Of a DNA stretch of 64,000 nt, positions 17,002-26,459 are shown in pieces. A program made the position numbers and the translations under genes. The notes below the pieces were generated by a model. The model was not told the origin of the DNA, made no database searches, and saw nothing but the letters and a program-made list of their open reading frames with translations. Origin of the DNA: Phaeobacter sp. CECT 5382 (GTDB lineage: Bacteria; Pseudomonadota; Alphaproteobacteria; Rhodobacterales; Rhodobacteraceae); assembly GCF_001457775.1 (NCBI RefSeq), contig NZ_CYSG01000020.1:1-64000 (forward strand), in the 5' to 3' direction. Position 1 is the stretch's first letter. Each line of letters starts with the position of its first letter.

Positions 17002-18117
17002 ATGCTGCAAGACGATATGTTGGCGCTTCCAATGACCACAGGTGGTGGTGGTATGGGAGACTTTTCTCCACCGGCTGCGGCCGGAATGGGGGGAACCTCT
17101 ATGTCTGCCAGCAACTTGAGCGGCAAAGCTAAAGCCGCCATCGTCGTGCGCCTTCTGCTCAATGAGGGGGCCGATATCCCCATCGAAGATCTCCCGGACG
17201 AGCTTCAGATGGAACTGACACAGCAGATGGGCAAAATGCGATTGGTGGATCGCGACACACTCCATGCCGTCGCCGCAGAATTTGCCGAAATGCTCGATAA
17301 TGTTGGTCTGACCTTCCCCAACGGTCTTGCTGGTGCTCTTACTGCGATGGACGGGCGGATCAGCCGTCAGACTGCAAGCAGGCTGCGCAAAGAGGCTGGC
17401 GTACGCCAGTTTGGCGACCCCTGGGAGCGCCTGAAGGCCCTGCCACCAGAAGACCTTGCGTCTTTGGCTGAGGCAGAAAGCATCGAAGTCGCCGCCGTTC
17501 TTTTGTCCAAACTTGACACCGGTAAAGCGGCGCAGATGCTGGTTCATTTGCCCGGACCGGTGGCGCGACAGATCACCTATGCCGTCAGCCACACCACCAA
17601 CGTCACCCCTGAAACGGTTGATCGCATTGGACTTTCCCTCGCAGCCCAAGTGGATGCGCGACCAGATCTTGCCTTTGACTCCTCTCCAGGTCAACGCGTT
17701 GGCGCCATTCTCACCGAAGCCGCAGCCGCGAAACGCGAGGAGGTTCTGATCGCCCTCGAAGAGGAAGACGAGGACTTCGCCACAGATGTTCGCAAAGCCA
17801 TCTTTACCTACGGTCTTATTGCGCAGCGCATGCAGCCACTGGATGTTCCGAAAATGATGCGGGTGCTCGCGATCCCTGATCTGGTAACTGCGATTGCCTT
17901 TGCCACCGACGAAGACGATGTCGCAACCAATGAGTTCCTGCTGGACAATATGTCCAGCCGCATGGCGACCAATATTCGCGAAGAAGTCAACGAACGCGGC
18001 AAGGTCAAACGCACTGACGGCGAAACCGCTTTTGGGCTGATCGTCTCTGCCATGCGCGACTTGATTGCGACTGGTGAGATAGAGCTGAAATCCGACGAGG
18101 AAGAAGAAGACGCTTGA
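17002..18117 (+). CDS. fliG: Flagellar motor switch protein FliG homologue
   Basis: FliG sits on the MS ring and couples stator force to rotor torque. After a variable Gly/Met-rich N-terminus, residues ~35-135 resemble FliG_N (LSGKAKAAIVVRLLLNEG). Residues ~140-230 resemble FliG_M, and ~235-365 resemble FliG_C (VLIALEEEDEDFATDVRKA, then FLLDNMSSRMATNIREEV). The family's LDDR-type charged torque motif reads PLDVP here, so it is weakly kept. The 371-aa form fits Rhodobacterales relatives as I recall them. ATG 17101 (preceded by GGGGGG) is an alternative start 33 codons in. No other flagellar gene is in the window. Confidence 0.75.
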   Translation: MLQDDMLALPMTTGGGGMGDFSPPAAAGMGGTSMSASNLSGKAKAAIVVRLLLNEGADIPIEDLPDELQMELTQQMGKMRLVDRDTLHAVAAEFAEMLDNVGLTFPNGLAGALTAMDGRISRQTASRLRKEAGVRQFGDPWERLKALPPEDLASLAEAESIEVAAVLLSKLDTGKAAQMLVHLPGPVARQITYAVSHTTNVTPETVDRIGLSLAAQVDARPDLAFDSSPGQRVGAILTEAAAAKREEVLIALEEEDEDFATDVRKAIFTYGLIAQRMQPLDVPKMMRVLAIPDLVTAIAFATDEDDVATNEFLLDNMSSRMATNIREEVNERGKVKRTDGETAFGLIVSAMRDLIATGEIELKSDEEEEDA

Positions 18118-18222
18118 TGTCAGCCCTTCGGATCTGAGAAAGCGGGTTGCCTGCAACCTCAGCTGAAGCAGACGGAGCGGCACTAAAACTTATACTATTT
18201 TCATTTTTCACAATGATTTGAG

Positions 18223-18241
18223 GGCCACTCCTGCAGTGGCC
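18223..18241. other. Short perfect hairpin between fliG and the acyltransferase gene
   Basis: GGCCACT and AGTGGCC pair over 7 bp with loop CCTGC. No T-run follows on either side, so it is not a typical terminator. Its role is unclear. Confidence 0.4.
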
Positions 18242-18319
18242 AGCTGGCTAGTTGTACCCACCTGCAAGCAGGGGTAAGATTACCTTCTGATCTTCACGCC
18301 AGCGCAGGCCCTGTCTGAC

Positions 18320-19261
18320 ATGCCCATAGAATCCTCACAGTTGCCAGTCGGCAAACGAGTCTCCTATTTTTTCGGCAACCTTGCCTTGCGGGGGGTTCTC
18401 GGGTTGGCAGGCCTAGTCCCTTATCGATGGCGGATCCCAGCTATGGGGCGCCTGGTCAGCAGCTTGGGACCGATCGTCGGATTCGACCGGCGCGTGCGCG
18501 AAAACCTGGCGCTTACCTGTCCTGAACTGCCTCAGGATGAGGTGACACGACTGTGCCGCGAAGTCGGCGACAATGCCGGGCGCATGATCACAGAACTCTA
18601 TGCCGGTGCGCCCTTTATCGACCGGGCCAAGGCCGCTCCCATATCCGGTCCCGGCCTGCAGGCGCTTGAAGATGCCCGTGCAGCAGGACGGCCAGTCATC
18701 CTGGTGACCGGTCATTTCGGCAACTACGACGCCGCCCGTGCCGGTCTGATTTCACGTGGGTTTTCAATGGGCGCGCTCTACCGACGGATGGCCAACCCTT
18801 ATTTCAACAGCCACTATGTGCGCGCCATGTCACGCGTGGGCACACCGATGTTCGAACAGGGAAAGCGTGGCATGGTCGAGATGGTGCGCCACCTGAAAAA
18901 AGGTGGCATCATTGCCATCGTGGCCGACCTCCATGTTCATGGCGGAGAACTGATTGATTTCTTTGGCAAGCCCGCTGTGACCTCCACTGTCCCGGCAGAG
19001 CTGGCTCTCAAATATGGTGCAGCTCTGATCCCCGTCTATGCAATCCGGCAGGACAACGGACTGGATTTTGAGATCCTGCTCAATGCAGAAATCCCCGCTT
19101 CGGATGCCGTGACCATGACAAAATCGATCTGCGATGACCTCGAAACTGTCGTGCGTCGTCACATGGGGCAATGGTTCTGGATTCACCGGCGCTGGAAGCC
19201 CTATCTGCCTGAAGTGCGGACATCAAAGGCACAGCCTGACACGCCCAACACTGAAGAATAG
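18320..19261 (+). CDS. Lysophospholipid / lipid A acyltransferase (LpxL-HtrB family)
   Basis: The protein is 313 aa and belongs to the inner-membrane acyltransferases that add a secondary acyl chain to lipid A. A hydrophobic N-terminal segment (LALRGVLGLAGLVPY) is followed by the catalytic HX4D motif in VTGHFGNYDAARAGL (about 135). The second block is MGALYRRMANPYFNSH, and GGIIAIVADLHVHGGELIDFFG matches the third. The acceptor (lipid A or another glycolipid) cannot be fixed from sequence. No strong ribosome site decides the ATG at 18320. Confidence 0.85.
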   Translation: MPIESSQLPVGKRVSYFFGNLALRGVLGLAGLVPYRWRIPAMGRLVSSLGPIVGFDRRVRENLALTCPELPQDEVTRLCREVGDNAGRMITELYAGAPFIDRAKAAPISGPGLQALEDARAAGRPVILVTGHFGNYDAARAGLISRGFSMGALYRRMANPYFNSHYVRAMSRVGTPMFEQGKRGMVEMVRHLKKGGIIAIVADLHVHGGELIDFFGKPAVTSTVPAELALKYGAALIPVYAIRQDNGLDFEILLNAEIPASDAVTMTKSICDDLETVVRRHMGQWFWIHRRWKPYLPEVRTSKAQPDTPNTEE

Positions 19262-19387
19262 ATCAGTCCATTTCGGCCCATGCCAGCTCTGGGCACCAAT
19301 GAGCCCGCCTGCCCTCGCCCTTTTTGGCAAGGATCTTCGCAAACCCTGTTCAAGTGGCCTGTGAATACGCCCTGCACCAGTTTCTGG

Positions 19388-20134
19388 CTATTCGATCCGG
19401 GCCGCTGCCAGTACTGGCCCATAGGGACCTTGCTGGACCAGGAAGGCAGCAGGCTGATCGCCTTGGATCTCGATGGTGATTTCGGTAGCCTCCTGCCCGT
19501 CCCAAACCCCGACTTGCTGCAGGTCATCAACAATATTGGCGTATTCTAGTTGATGGCCAGCCAGTTCCCCACGGGTAATGTCTACTGTTTGGGACGGCGT
19601 ATAGCGGACAATCTGCATGGTGACGGGAATATCAGGCAAATCAACGCGCGGCGTCAGTGCAATGGTCACCCGCTGGCCGCTGCGAGACACCTCCAGCGCC
19701 ACCGGGCGTGGGGCTGACTGATGCCTGGAGAGAGCATCCGCCACGCCCATCGCATCCGCGCCCGATACGTCTTGATGCCCCATAACGATCATCTGCGGCG
19801 TATAGATCATTTTGCGCCCTCCAACATGGGCATAGCCCTTTTGGCGCCGGGTATGAGCAGGACTGGCAAAGATATCCTTCCAGCCAATATAGTCCCAATA
19901 GTCCACATGAAACGCCAGGGCCAAAACATCCTGGCGCTGAGCCAATTGTTTCAAAAGCGCATCCGCCGGGGGGCAGGAGGAACAGCCCTGCGACGTGAAC
20001 AGTTCCACGACAACAGGTTCGTTCACGGCTCCGACCTTTTGCTGTGCCTGGCCGGTCCCGGGCGTCAAAAGGCACAGGCTAGCAGCCAATGCCGAAAAAA
20101 CCCTGACAGAGCCAAAAGCCGCAAAAATCTTCAT
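19388..20134 (-). CDS. DUF1223 family secreted protein with thioredoxin-like CxxC
   Basis: This is a 248-aa protein with a signal peptide (MKIFAAFGSVRVFSALAASL, cleavage after about residue 30). The mature part opens with VVELFTSQGCSSCPPADALL, a thioredoxin-like redox box, followed by FHVDYWDYIGWKD and YTPQMIVMGHQDV, all typical of DUF1223. A periplasmic thiol-redox role is plausible but not shown. ATG 20134 is preferred over ATG 20140 because AGGA lies 9 bases before it. It is convergent with the acyltransferase gene and divergent from acnA. Confidence 0.82.
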   Translation of the reverse strand: MKIFAAFGSVRVFSALAASLCLLTPGTGQAQQKVGAVNEPVVVELFTSQGCSSCPPADALLKQLAQRQDVLALAFHVDYWDYIGWKDIFASPAHTRRQKGYAHVGGRKMIYTPQMIVMGHQDVSGADAMGVADALSRHQSAPRPVALEVSRSGQRVTIALTPRVDLPDIPVTMQIVRYTPSQTVDITRGELAGHQLEYANIVDDLQQVGVWDGQEATEITIEIQGDQPAAFLVQQGPYGPVLAAARIE

Positions 20135-20353
20135 AAACATTCATCCTATTTGCTCTGCCTCATCACTATTCCCCTAGTCAGGAATAGGCCAATCAATCAT
20201 TCTTGAGGCGGACGCGAGCGCTTTCTTGCTGAAATTGTATACCATTGCATGCGAAAATCACTGCTGCGGCGTATCAACTATTGAAACAAAGCGAAACCTG
20301 ATGCAGAAAACCTGCAGCGATATCCCTATTTTACATCCCAGAGGGAGGCCAAA

Positions 20354-23053
20354 ATGCCTATTACCGTCGGACAGGACAATGCCAAGACACGTCGCACGCT
20401 GACAGCGGGTGGCACGTCGATCTCCTATTATTCGATCCCTGCGGCAACCGAAGCCGGTCTCGGAGATTTTTCCAGACTGCCCGTTGCCCTGAAGGTCGTG
20501 TTGGAAAACATGCTGCGCTTCGAAGACGGCGGGTTTTCAGTTTCGGTCGAAGACATCAAGGCCTTCGCCGTATGGGGGACCAATGGCGGCAAGACCCCGC
20601 GTGAGATCGCCTATAGACCGGCACGAGTGTTGATGCAGGATTTCACCGGCGTTCCCGCCGTTGTCGATCTGGCAGCCATGCGGGACGGCATCAAGGCTCT
20701 CGGGGGGGACGCACAAAAGATCAACCCGCTGAACCCCGTCGATCTGGTCATCGACCATTCGGTGATGATCGATGAATTCGGCAACCCGCGTGCCTTTCAG
20801 ATGAACGTGGATCGCGAATATGAGCGCAACATGGAGCGCTACCAGTTTCTTAAATGGGGTCAGGGCGCGTTCAACAACTTTCGCGTTGTGCCGCCCGGAA
20901 CCGGCATCTGCCACCAGGTGAATCTGGAATACCTGTCGCAGACCATTTGGTCTGATACCGACCAAAACGGCGAGGACGTCGCCTACCCTGACACACTGGT
21001 CGGCACCGACAGCCACACGACCATGGTCAACGGCGTGGCCGTGCTTGGTTGGGGTGTTGGCGGGATCGAGGCCGAGGCTGCGATGTTGGGCCAGCCGATC
21101 TCGATGCTGATCCCCGAAGTTGTTGGCTTTGAGCTGACGGGTGAGATGGTCGAAGGCACCACTGGTACCGATCTGGTTTTGAAAGTCGTCGAGATGCTGC
21201 GCGCCAAAGGTGTTGTCGGCAAGTTCGTTGAATTCTTTGGCGAGGGTCTGGACCATCTGCCGCTGGCAGATCGCGCCACCATCGCCAATATGGCGCCCGA
21301 ATATGGCGCCACCTGTGGCTTCTTCCCGATTGATGGCGAGACCCTTCGCTATCTGCGCAACACTGGCCGCGACGAAGATCGCATCGCACTGGTCGAGGCC
21401 TATGCCAAGGAAAACGGCTTCTGGCGCGGTGCCGATTATGCCCCCATCTACACCGACACCCTCAGCCTGGATATGGGCAGCATCGTCCCAGCGATTTCCG
21501 GCCCCAAACGTCCGCAGGACTATGTTGCGCTGACCGACGGCCAGACGGCGTTCCGCCGCGAGATGGCAGAGACATTCAAACGCCCCATGGGCAAAGAGGT
21601 CGCGGTCAAAGGCGAAGACTACACCCTGGAAAGCGGCAAGGTGGTGATTGCTTCGATCACGTCGTGCACCAACACCTCGAACCCCTATGTGATGATCGGC
21701 GCGGGCCTTGTAGCCCGCAAGGCGGCCGCTTTGGGGCTGGATCGCAAGCCCTGGGTCAAAACCTCGCTGGCGCCGGGATCACAGGTTGTTTCAGCCTATC
21801 TTGAGGCCGCAGGCCTGCAAGAGGACCTCGACAAGATCGGATTCAACTTGGTCGGCTATGGCTGCACCACCTGTATCGGCAACTCTGGCCCGATCCAGGC
21901 GGAGCTGTCCGACGCCATCGCCGAGGGTGATCTGGTCGCCACCTCGGTTCTGTCCGGCAACCGCAACTTTGAGGGCCGCATCAGCCCCGATGTGCGCGCC
22001 AACTATCTGGCCTCCCCGCCGCTGGTTGTCGCCTATGCATTGGCCGGCACCATGGATATCGACCTAACCACCGATGCCATCGCCCAGGACAAGGACGGCA
22101 ATGATGTCTTCCTGAAAGACATCTGGCCCACCAACAAGGAAATTGCAGATCTGGTCCATGCCACCGTGACCCGCGAGGCCTTCTTGTCAAAATATGCCGA
22201 TGTCTTCAAAGGCGACGAAAAATGGCAGGCCGTGGATACCACCGGTGCTGAAACCTACGACTGGCCATCCGCCTCGACCTATATTCAGAACCCACCCTAT
22301 TTCCAGGGCATGGGCAACGAGTCGGGCACCATCTCCAATATCGAAGATGCCAAGGTTCTGGCGGTTCTGGGCGATATGGTCACCACTGACCACATCTCTC
22401 CGGCGGGTTCATTCGCCACCACCACACCTGCAGGCCAGTACTTGCTGGATCGTCAGGTGCAGCCACGTGAATTCAACTCTTACGGCTCTCGCCGGGGCAA
22501 CCATGAGATCATGATGCGCGGCACATTCGCCAATATCCGCATCAAGAACGAAATGCTCACGACCGATGAGGGCGTGGTTGAGGGCGGCTACACAAAAGGC
22601 CCCGATGGCAGCCAGATGGCGATCTACGATGCCTCCATGGCCTATCAAGAGGCAGGTACACCGCTCGTGATCTTTGGCGGTGAACAATATGGCGCGGGAT
22701 CCAGCAGGGATTGGGCGGCCAAGGGCACAGCCCTGCTGGGCGTAAAGGCCGTGATTGCCGAGAATTTTGAACGGATCCACCGGTCAAATCTGGTCGGCAT
22801 GGGGGTGATACCCTTTGAATTCACCGGCGGGGACAGTCGCAAAACCCTGGGCCTTACGGGTGACGAAACCGTATCGATATCCGGACTTGATACGATCGAG
22901 CCCCTGCAGGAGGTTCCCTGTACGATCACCATGGCAGATGGCACAGTTAAAGAGATCACTTTGAAGTGCCGCATCGATACAGCACCAGAGATCGAATACG
23001 TCGAAAACGGCGGCGTGCTGCACTATGTTTTGCGCAATCTCGCCAAGTCATAG
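20354..23053 (+). CDS. acnA: Aconitate hydratase A
   Basis: The enzyme isomerises citrate and isocitrate in the TCA cycle. At 899 aa it has the AcnA/IRP1 size. The [4Fe-4S] ligands are seen as SCTNTSNPYV (first Cys about 435) and GYGCTTCIGNSGP (two Cys about 500). The swivel domain near the C-terminus contains YGAGSSRDWAAKG, whose SRDWAAK holds the catalytic Ser/Arg. AGAGGGAGG precedes ATG 20354, a very strong ribosome site. It is a single-gene unit, with a terminator at 23079. Confidence 0.98.
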   Translation: MPITVGQDNAKTRRTLTAGGTSISYYSIPAATEAGLGDFSRLPVALKVVLENMLRFEDGGFSVSVEDIKAFAVWGTNGGKTPREIAYRPARVLMQDFTGVPAVVDLAAMRDGIKALGGDAQKINPLNPVDLVIDHSVMIDEFGNPRAFQMNVDREYERNMERYQFLKWGQGAFNNFRVVPPGTGICHQVNLEYLSQTIWSDTDQNGEDVAYPDTLVGTDSHTTMVNGVAVLGWGVGGIEAEAAMLGQPISMLIPEVVGFELTGEMVEGTTGTDLVLKVVEMLRAKGVVGKFVEFFGEGLDHLPLADRATIANMAPEYGATCGFFPIDGETLRYLRNTGRDEDRIALVEAYAKENGFWRGADYAPIYTDTLSLDMGSIVPAISGPKRPQDYVALTDGQTAFRREMAETFKRPMGKEVAVKGEDYTLESGKVVIASITSCTNTSNPYVMIGAGLVARKAAALGLDRKPWVKTSLAPGSQVVSAYLEAAGLQEDLDKIGFNLVGYGCTTCIGNSGPIQAELSDAIAEGDLVATSVLSGNRNFEGRISPDVRANYLASPPLVVAYALAGTMDIDLTTDAIAQDKDGNDVFLKDIWPTNKEIADLVHATVTREAFLSKYADVFKGDEKWQAVDTTGAETYDWPSASTYIQNPPYFQGMGNESGTISNIEDAKVLAVLGDMVTTDHISPAGSFATTTPAGQYLLDRQVQPREFNSYGSRRGNHEIMMRGTFANIRIKNEMLTTDEGVVEGGYTKGPDGSQMAIYDASMAYQEAGTPLVIFGGEQYGAGSSRDWAAKGTALLGVKAVIAENFERIHRSNLVGMGVIPFEFTGGDSRKTLGLTGDETVSISGLDTIEPLQEVPCTITMADGTVKEITLKCRIDTAPEIEYVENGGVLHYVLRNLAKS

Positions 23054-23078
23054 GCCAACCTGGCGTTTCAATCTTGAC

Positions 23079-23104
23079 GGGCGCCCCATGGGGCGCCCTT
23101 CTTT
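23079..23104 (+). terminator. Intrinsic terminator of acnA
   Basis: GGGCGCCCC and GGGGCGCCC form a 9-bp stem around AT, followed by TTCTTTG. It lies 25 bp after the acnA stop. Confidence 0.88.
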
Positions 23105-23156
23105 GTTCAAACGGCATTGTAGCAGCATTGTATTGTTATCCGACCGGAGAATTCGC

Positions 23157-23852
23157 ATGAAAACAGTTCTGATCACGGGCGGCGCTTCTGGCATCGGGGC
23201 TGCACTCTCGGCCAAGTTTGCCCCGGACCACGATCTAGCTCTCACCTGGTGCCACAGAGAACCCACGGCAAAAATCACCGAGAATGCTTTGACACTTCAG
23301 GCTGACCTGACCCAAGACGGCAGTGCACAAACCGTCATCGATGCGGTGATACAGCGATTTGGCCGCATTGATGTTATCATCAACAATGCGGGGTCTCTAG
23401 CGCCCAGCCCTCCCGATGGATTTGACGCTGCCAGTCAGCGCGCAATTCTGGATCTGAACCTGTTGGCCCCGCAGGCCTTGCTGGCAGCCGCCATGCCGCA
23501 CCTGCAACCTGGCGCATCTGTCATCAGCATTTCCTCGGTCAACGCCGTCCTGCCGCCGAAAGGTCATGTCACCTATGGCGCCAGCAAGGCTGCTCTCAAC
23601 CTCTGGACCCGTGCCATGGCCAAAGAGCTGGGTCCGAAAGGGATCCGCGTCAACGCCGTCGCCCCGGGCGCCGTCAATATCCCCGAAAACCCACGCGATG
23701 CGGAGCTGACAAAGCGTTTCACCGATGAAACCGCACTCGGAAGACTGGCCACAGGGCACGACATCGCCGAGGCGGTGTATTTCCTCGCATCAAAGGCGGC
23801 AGGTGCCATCACAGGTGAAATACTGACCGTCTCTGGTGGCTATCGCCTTTGA
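23157..23852 (+). CDS. Short-chain dehydrogenase/reductase
   Basis: This is a 231-aa classical SDR. It contains the nucleotide-binding motif VLITGGASGIGAAL at the N-terminus, the NNAG box (INNAGSLAP), catalytic Ser in ISISSVNAV and YGASK with catalytic Tyr and Lys. After the NADP site the chain reads LTWCHREPTA, so the cofactor preference is not obvious. GACCGGAG stands 7 bases before ATG 23157. The substrate is unknown. The DOPA-dioxygenase-like gene follows 78 bp later and may be cotranscribed. Confidence 0.88.
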   Translation: MKTVLITGGASGIGAALSAKFAPDHDLALTWCHREPTAKITENALTLQADLTQDGSAQTVIDAVIQRFGRIDVIINNAGSLAPSPPDGFDAASQRAILDLNLLAPQALLAAAMPHLQPGASVISISSVNAVLPPKGHVTYGASKAALNLWTRAMAKELGPKGIRVNAVAPGAVNIPENPRDAELTKRFTDETALGRLATGHDIAEAVYFLASKAAGAITGEILTVSGGYRL

Positions 23853-23930
23853 TGCATGTCCGGTTGCTGCACAGATCTTGTGGAATACTGCGCAATTGCC
23901 ACTCGATACAAAAAACTTCAGGGTTATGGC

Positions 23931-24269
23931 ATGAAACAGATCGACACTATCAGGGGCTACCATACCCATGTCTACTTTGACGCGCAGAGCGTTGAAAAGG
24001 CGCGAACCCTTTGCGAAACTACTGCCACGCTGTTTGGCGTCAAAATGGGGCGGGTCCACGAACAAGCCGTCGGACCGCACCCGATGTGGTCTTGCCAGTT
24101 GGGGGCCACGCCTTCGCAGTTCAGCCAGTTGCTGCCCTGGCTGGCCTTGAACCGAGACGGCCTCATTGTCTTTGCCCATCCAGAAACGGGCAATCATCTA
24201 GAGGATCATCGCGATCACGGCATCTGGCTGGGCACTGGACTGGATCTCGACCTGTCGATCTTTTCCTGA
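23931..24269 (+). CDS. DOPA 4,5-dioxygenase family protein
   Basis: The 112-aa protein has the compact ferredoxin-like fold of the family, which in fungi and plants opens the DOPA ring. Conserved His-containing boxes are visible: IRGYHTHVYFD, VGPHPMWSCQL and FAHPETGNHLEDHRDHGIWLG. The bacterial members' substrates are unknown. I chose ATG 23931 because the family begins near IRGYHTHVYF and AGGG is upstream. Its end faces ccmG, 70 bp away. Confidence 0.82.
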   Translation: MKQIDTIRGYHTHVYFDAQSVEKARTLCETTATLFGVKMGRVHEQAVGPHPMWSCQLGATPSQFSQLLPWLALNRDGLIVFAHPETGNHLEDHRDHGIWLGTGLDLDLSIFS

Positions 24270-24339
24270 CGCCGCTGCCTCAAAGCGCGCCAAAGGCGCA
24301 ATTCTCTGTCTTCAAACAGGCGACCTTCAAACAGCCGGT

Positions 24340-24879
24340 TCAGTTGCTGCTTGCTTTTTCGATCGCCGGGCGCAGAGTGCCCTCGATGACCCGCTGGGTC
24401 ACAGGACCGGCAAAGCGCAGCACGATCCGGCCCTCGCCATCGATCACATAGGTTTCCGGCACGCCGTAGACGCCCCAGTCAAGCGCCATGCGACCCTTTT
24501 CATCCCGGCCGATGGCCGTGTAGGGGTCGCCAAGTTCAGTCAGAAAAGACGCCGCATTGTCCTGCTGATCCTTGTAGTTCACCCCGTAGATCTTCAACCC
24601 TTCGTGAGAAAGCGCCTCAAGATTAGGATGTTCGACACGGCAGGGCGCGCACCAACTGGCCCAATAGTTGACCAGTTTAACCTCGCCATCGCGCAACGTG
24701 GCGTCATCAAACAGCGGTTTGTCGATGAATTCAGTCAGCACCACCGGTGGGGCCAATTGGCCTTCGCGGGCCGAAGGCAGGCCTTCAGGGTCTTCGCGGT
24801 ACATACCAGTGATGGCGAGGCCAACAAAACTGGCAAAAACCACAATCGGAACCGCCATCAGCGGTGAAAACCTAGCCAT
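24340..24879 (-). CDS. ccmG: Cytochrome c biogenesis thiol:disulfide oxidoreductase CcmG (DsbE)
   Basis: CcmG is a membrane-anchored periplasmic thioredoxin that keeps the CXXCH cysteines of apocytochrome c, or its partner CcmH, reduced. The protein is 179 aa. The N-terminal anchor is MARFSPLMAVPIVVFASFVG and the active site is NYWASWCAPCRVEHPNL (WCAPC). The family-specific GVNYKDQ and cis-proline GVPETYVID are present. It starts at ATG 24879, overlapping the end of ccmD by 8 bp, and closes the ccmABCDG row. ccmE, ccmF and ccmH are not in the window. Confidence 0.94.
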   Translation of the reverse strand: MARFSPLMAVPIVVFASFVGLAITGMYREDPEGLPSAREGQLAPPVVLTEFIDKPLFDDATLRDGEVKLVNYWASWCAPCRVEHPNLEALSHEGLKIYGVNYKDQQDNAASFLTELGDPYTAIGRDEKGRMALDWGVYGVPETYVIDGEGRIVLRFAGPVTQRVIEGTLRPAIEKASSN

Positions 24880-25036
24880 CCCGGCGCATCCTTTGTTCCA
24901 GCGCATCCATCTCGCGGCGCACCCGGCGCCCGCGCCACAGAGTCAGCACCACAAGCAATGCCAGCAAAATGATCGAGGCAGCATAGGCGCTCAGCACCGT
25001 GTCACTGTATTTTCCTAGGTCTGGCAACATTGTCAT
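24872..25036 (-). CDS. ccmD: Heme exporter protein CcmD
   Basis: CcmD is a small membrane protein needed to release holo-CcmE from the CcmABC complex. This 54-aa frame reads MTMLPDLGKYSDTVLSAYAA, followed by one hydrophobic helix (ASIILLALLVVLTLW) and a basic, Arg-rich tail, the family pattern. AGGAGG lies just before its ATG. The start overlaps the ccmC stop by 4 bases (ATGA) and its end overlaps the ccmG start by 8 bases, so the genes are translationally coupled. Confidence 0.93.
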   Translation of the reverse strand: MTMLPDLGKYSDTVLSAYAASIILLALLVVLTLWRGRRVRREMDALEQRMRRDG

Positions 25037-25764
25037 GCCTCCTGCCGTGCGCGCGCCAACAGCGCTTTGATGCGCCGGGCACGAATTTCGGTGCCGGTGC
25101 GATAGAACACCATGGCAATAAAGAACAGCACAAAGCCGACCATGCAGATATACAGCGGGTTGGAAAAGGCATCCGCCACGTTTTCCTTTTCATCCAGCGA
25201 CAGCGACGCTCCTTGATGCAGCCCTTGGTTCCAAAAGTTCACCGCATAACGGCTGAGCACAGCAAAGACCGTCCCAACCAGACACAGGATGGACGTCAGA
25301 TCTGCTGCGGTATCCGGATTATCTATCGCCTCCCAAAGGGCGATGTAGCCCAGGTAGAACAAAAACAGCACCAGAAAGGAGGTCAGGCGCGGATCCCAAG
25401 CCCACCAGGTGCCCCACATCGGCTGCCCCCAGATTGCCCCTGTTGCAAGTGCGATCAACGTCATCACAATGCCCACGGGGGCAGCTGCCTTGGCCGCGAG
25501 CGCGCTGACATGGTGGCGCCGGATCACCCAGATCAAGGAAGCCACCAGCATCATGAACCAGGCGTTGATCGCCATCAGCGCCGCAGGCACGTGCAAAAAG
25601 ATGATCTTGACGGTGGATCCCTGACGGTAGTCATCAGGGGTAAAGAAGAACCCCCAGATCAGTCCCACGGCCATCAACAGGCCAGAGCTGACCCACAGCA
25701 CCGGCATCACCCGTTCTGATGTGCGCAGGAACTTTCGAGGGTTGGCGTATTCCCAGATCGACAT
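25033..25764 (-). CDS. ccmC: Heme ABC transporter permease CcmC
   Basis: CcmC presents heme to the chaperone CcmE on the periplasmic side. It is 243 aa with six membrane segments. The heme-handling tryptophan motif is intact in PMWGTWWAWDPRLTSFLVL (about 115-133), and the flanking periplasmic histidines appear at IFLHVPAAL and near NQGLHQGASL. It lies 38 bp after ccmB and overlaps ccmD. Confidence 0.96.
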   Translation of the reverse strand: MSIWEYANPRKFLRTSERVMPVLWVSSGLLMAVGLIWGFFFTPDDYRQGSTVKIIFLHVPAALMAINAWFMMLVASLIWVIRRHHVSALAAKAAAPVGIVMTLIALATGAIWGQPMWGTWWAWDPRLTSFLVLFLFYLGYIALWEAIDNPDTAADLTSILCLVGTVFAVLSRYAVNFWNQGLHQGASLSLDEKENVADAFSNPLYICMVGFVLFFIAMVFYRTGTEIRARRIKALLARARQEA

Positions 25765-25802
25765 TATGGCTCTCTCGTTCCCGATTGTGGTTACTTATAT
25801 AG

Positions 25803-26459
25803 CTAGCGCAGATTGATACGCAAAACGGCGGCGCTGGCAAAGGGCATCAGCGCAATAACAGCGGCGGAAATCCCCGCCAGCATCAACAAAGGTGTCTCGA
25901 CCCCCATGCCCAAAGCCCCACGACGGGCAGCTTCGGCGCCAAAAATCAGGGTCGGCACATAAAGTGGCATCACCAACAGTGACAAGAGCAAACCGCCCCG
26001 TTTCAGCCCCACCGTCAATGCTGCACCAAAGGTTCCGATCACCGACAGCGCAGGCGTGCCCAAAAGCAGCGAGATCACAACCCATTTGAAACCCTCGACA
26101 GGCAGGTTCAGCAACACGCCCAGCAAAGGCGCGGCCAGAACCAGCGGCAGGCCGGTGGTGATCCAATGGGCCAGCGCCTTGACGCTGACAACAGCTTCCA
26201 GCGGCAGCGGCGCTGTGGCCAGCAGATCAAGCGATCCATCCTCCCAGTCCAGCGCCAGCAAACGATCCAGCGACAACAGGCAGGACAGCAACGCGCCGAG
26301 CCATAGCACGCCGGGCGCTATGCGCGACAACAGGTCGGATTCAGGTCCGACCGAAAAAGGCACCATCACCGTCACGATCAGGAAAAACGCAAGCCCTAGG
26401 CCAAAGCCGCCCCCTGCCCGCACTGCAAGGCGCAGATCCCGCATCAACAGCGCAATCAC
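25803..26459 (-). CDS. ccmB: Heme exporter permease CcmB
   Basis: This is a 218-aa inner-membrane protein with six predicted helices, the partner of the ATPase CcmA. The N-terminus [20 protein letters not shown] and the cytoplasmic block [23 protein letters not shown] (split) are typical. The start overlaps the ccmA stop by 4 bases (ATGA). Confidence 0.95.
   Translation of the reverse strand: MIALLMRDLRLAVRAGGGFGLGLAFFLIVTVMVPFSVGPESDLLSRIAPGVLWLGALLSCLLSLDRLLALDWEDGSLDLLATAPLPLEAVVSVKALAHWITTGLPLVLAAPLLGVLLNLPVEGFKWVVISLLLGTPALSVIGTFGAALTVGLKRGGLLLSLLVMPLYVPTLIFGAEAARRGALGMGVETPLLMLAGISAAVIALMPFASAAVLRINLR

Noticed and set aside
16909-18183. 424-codon open frame antisense to fliG
   Set aside because: No domain sequence; the sense frame carries FliG domains and fits neighbours.
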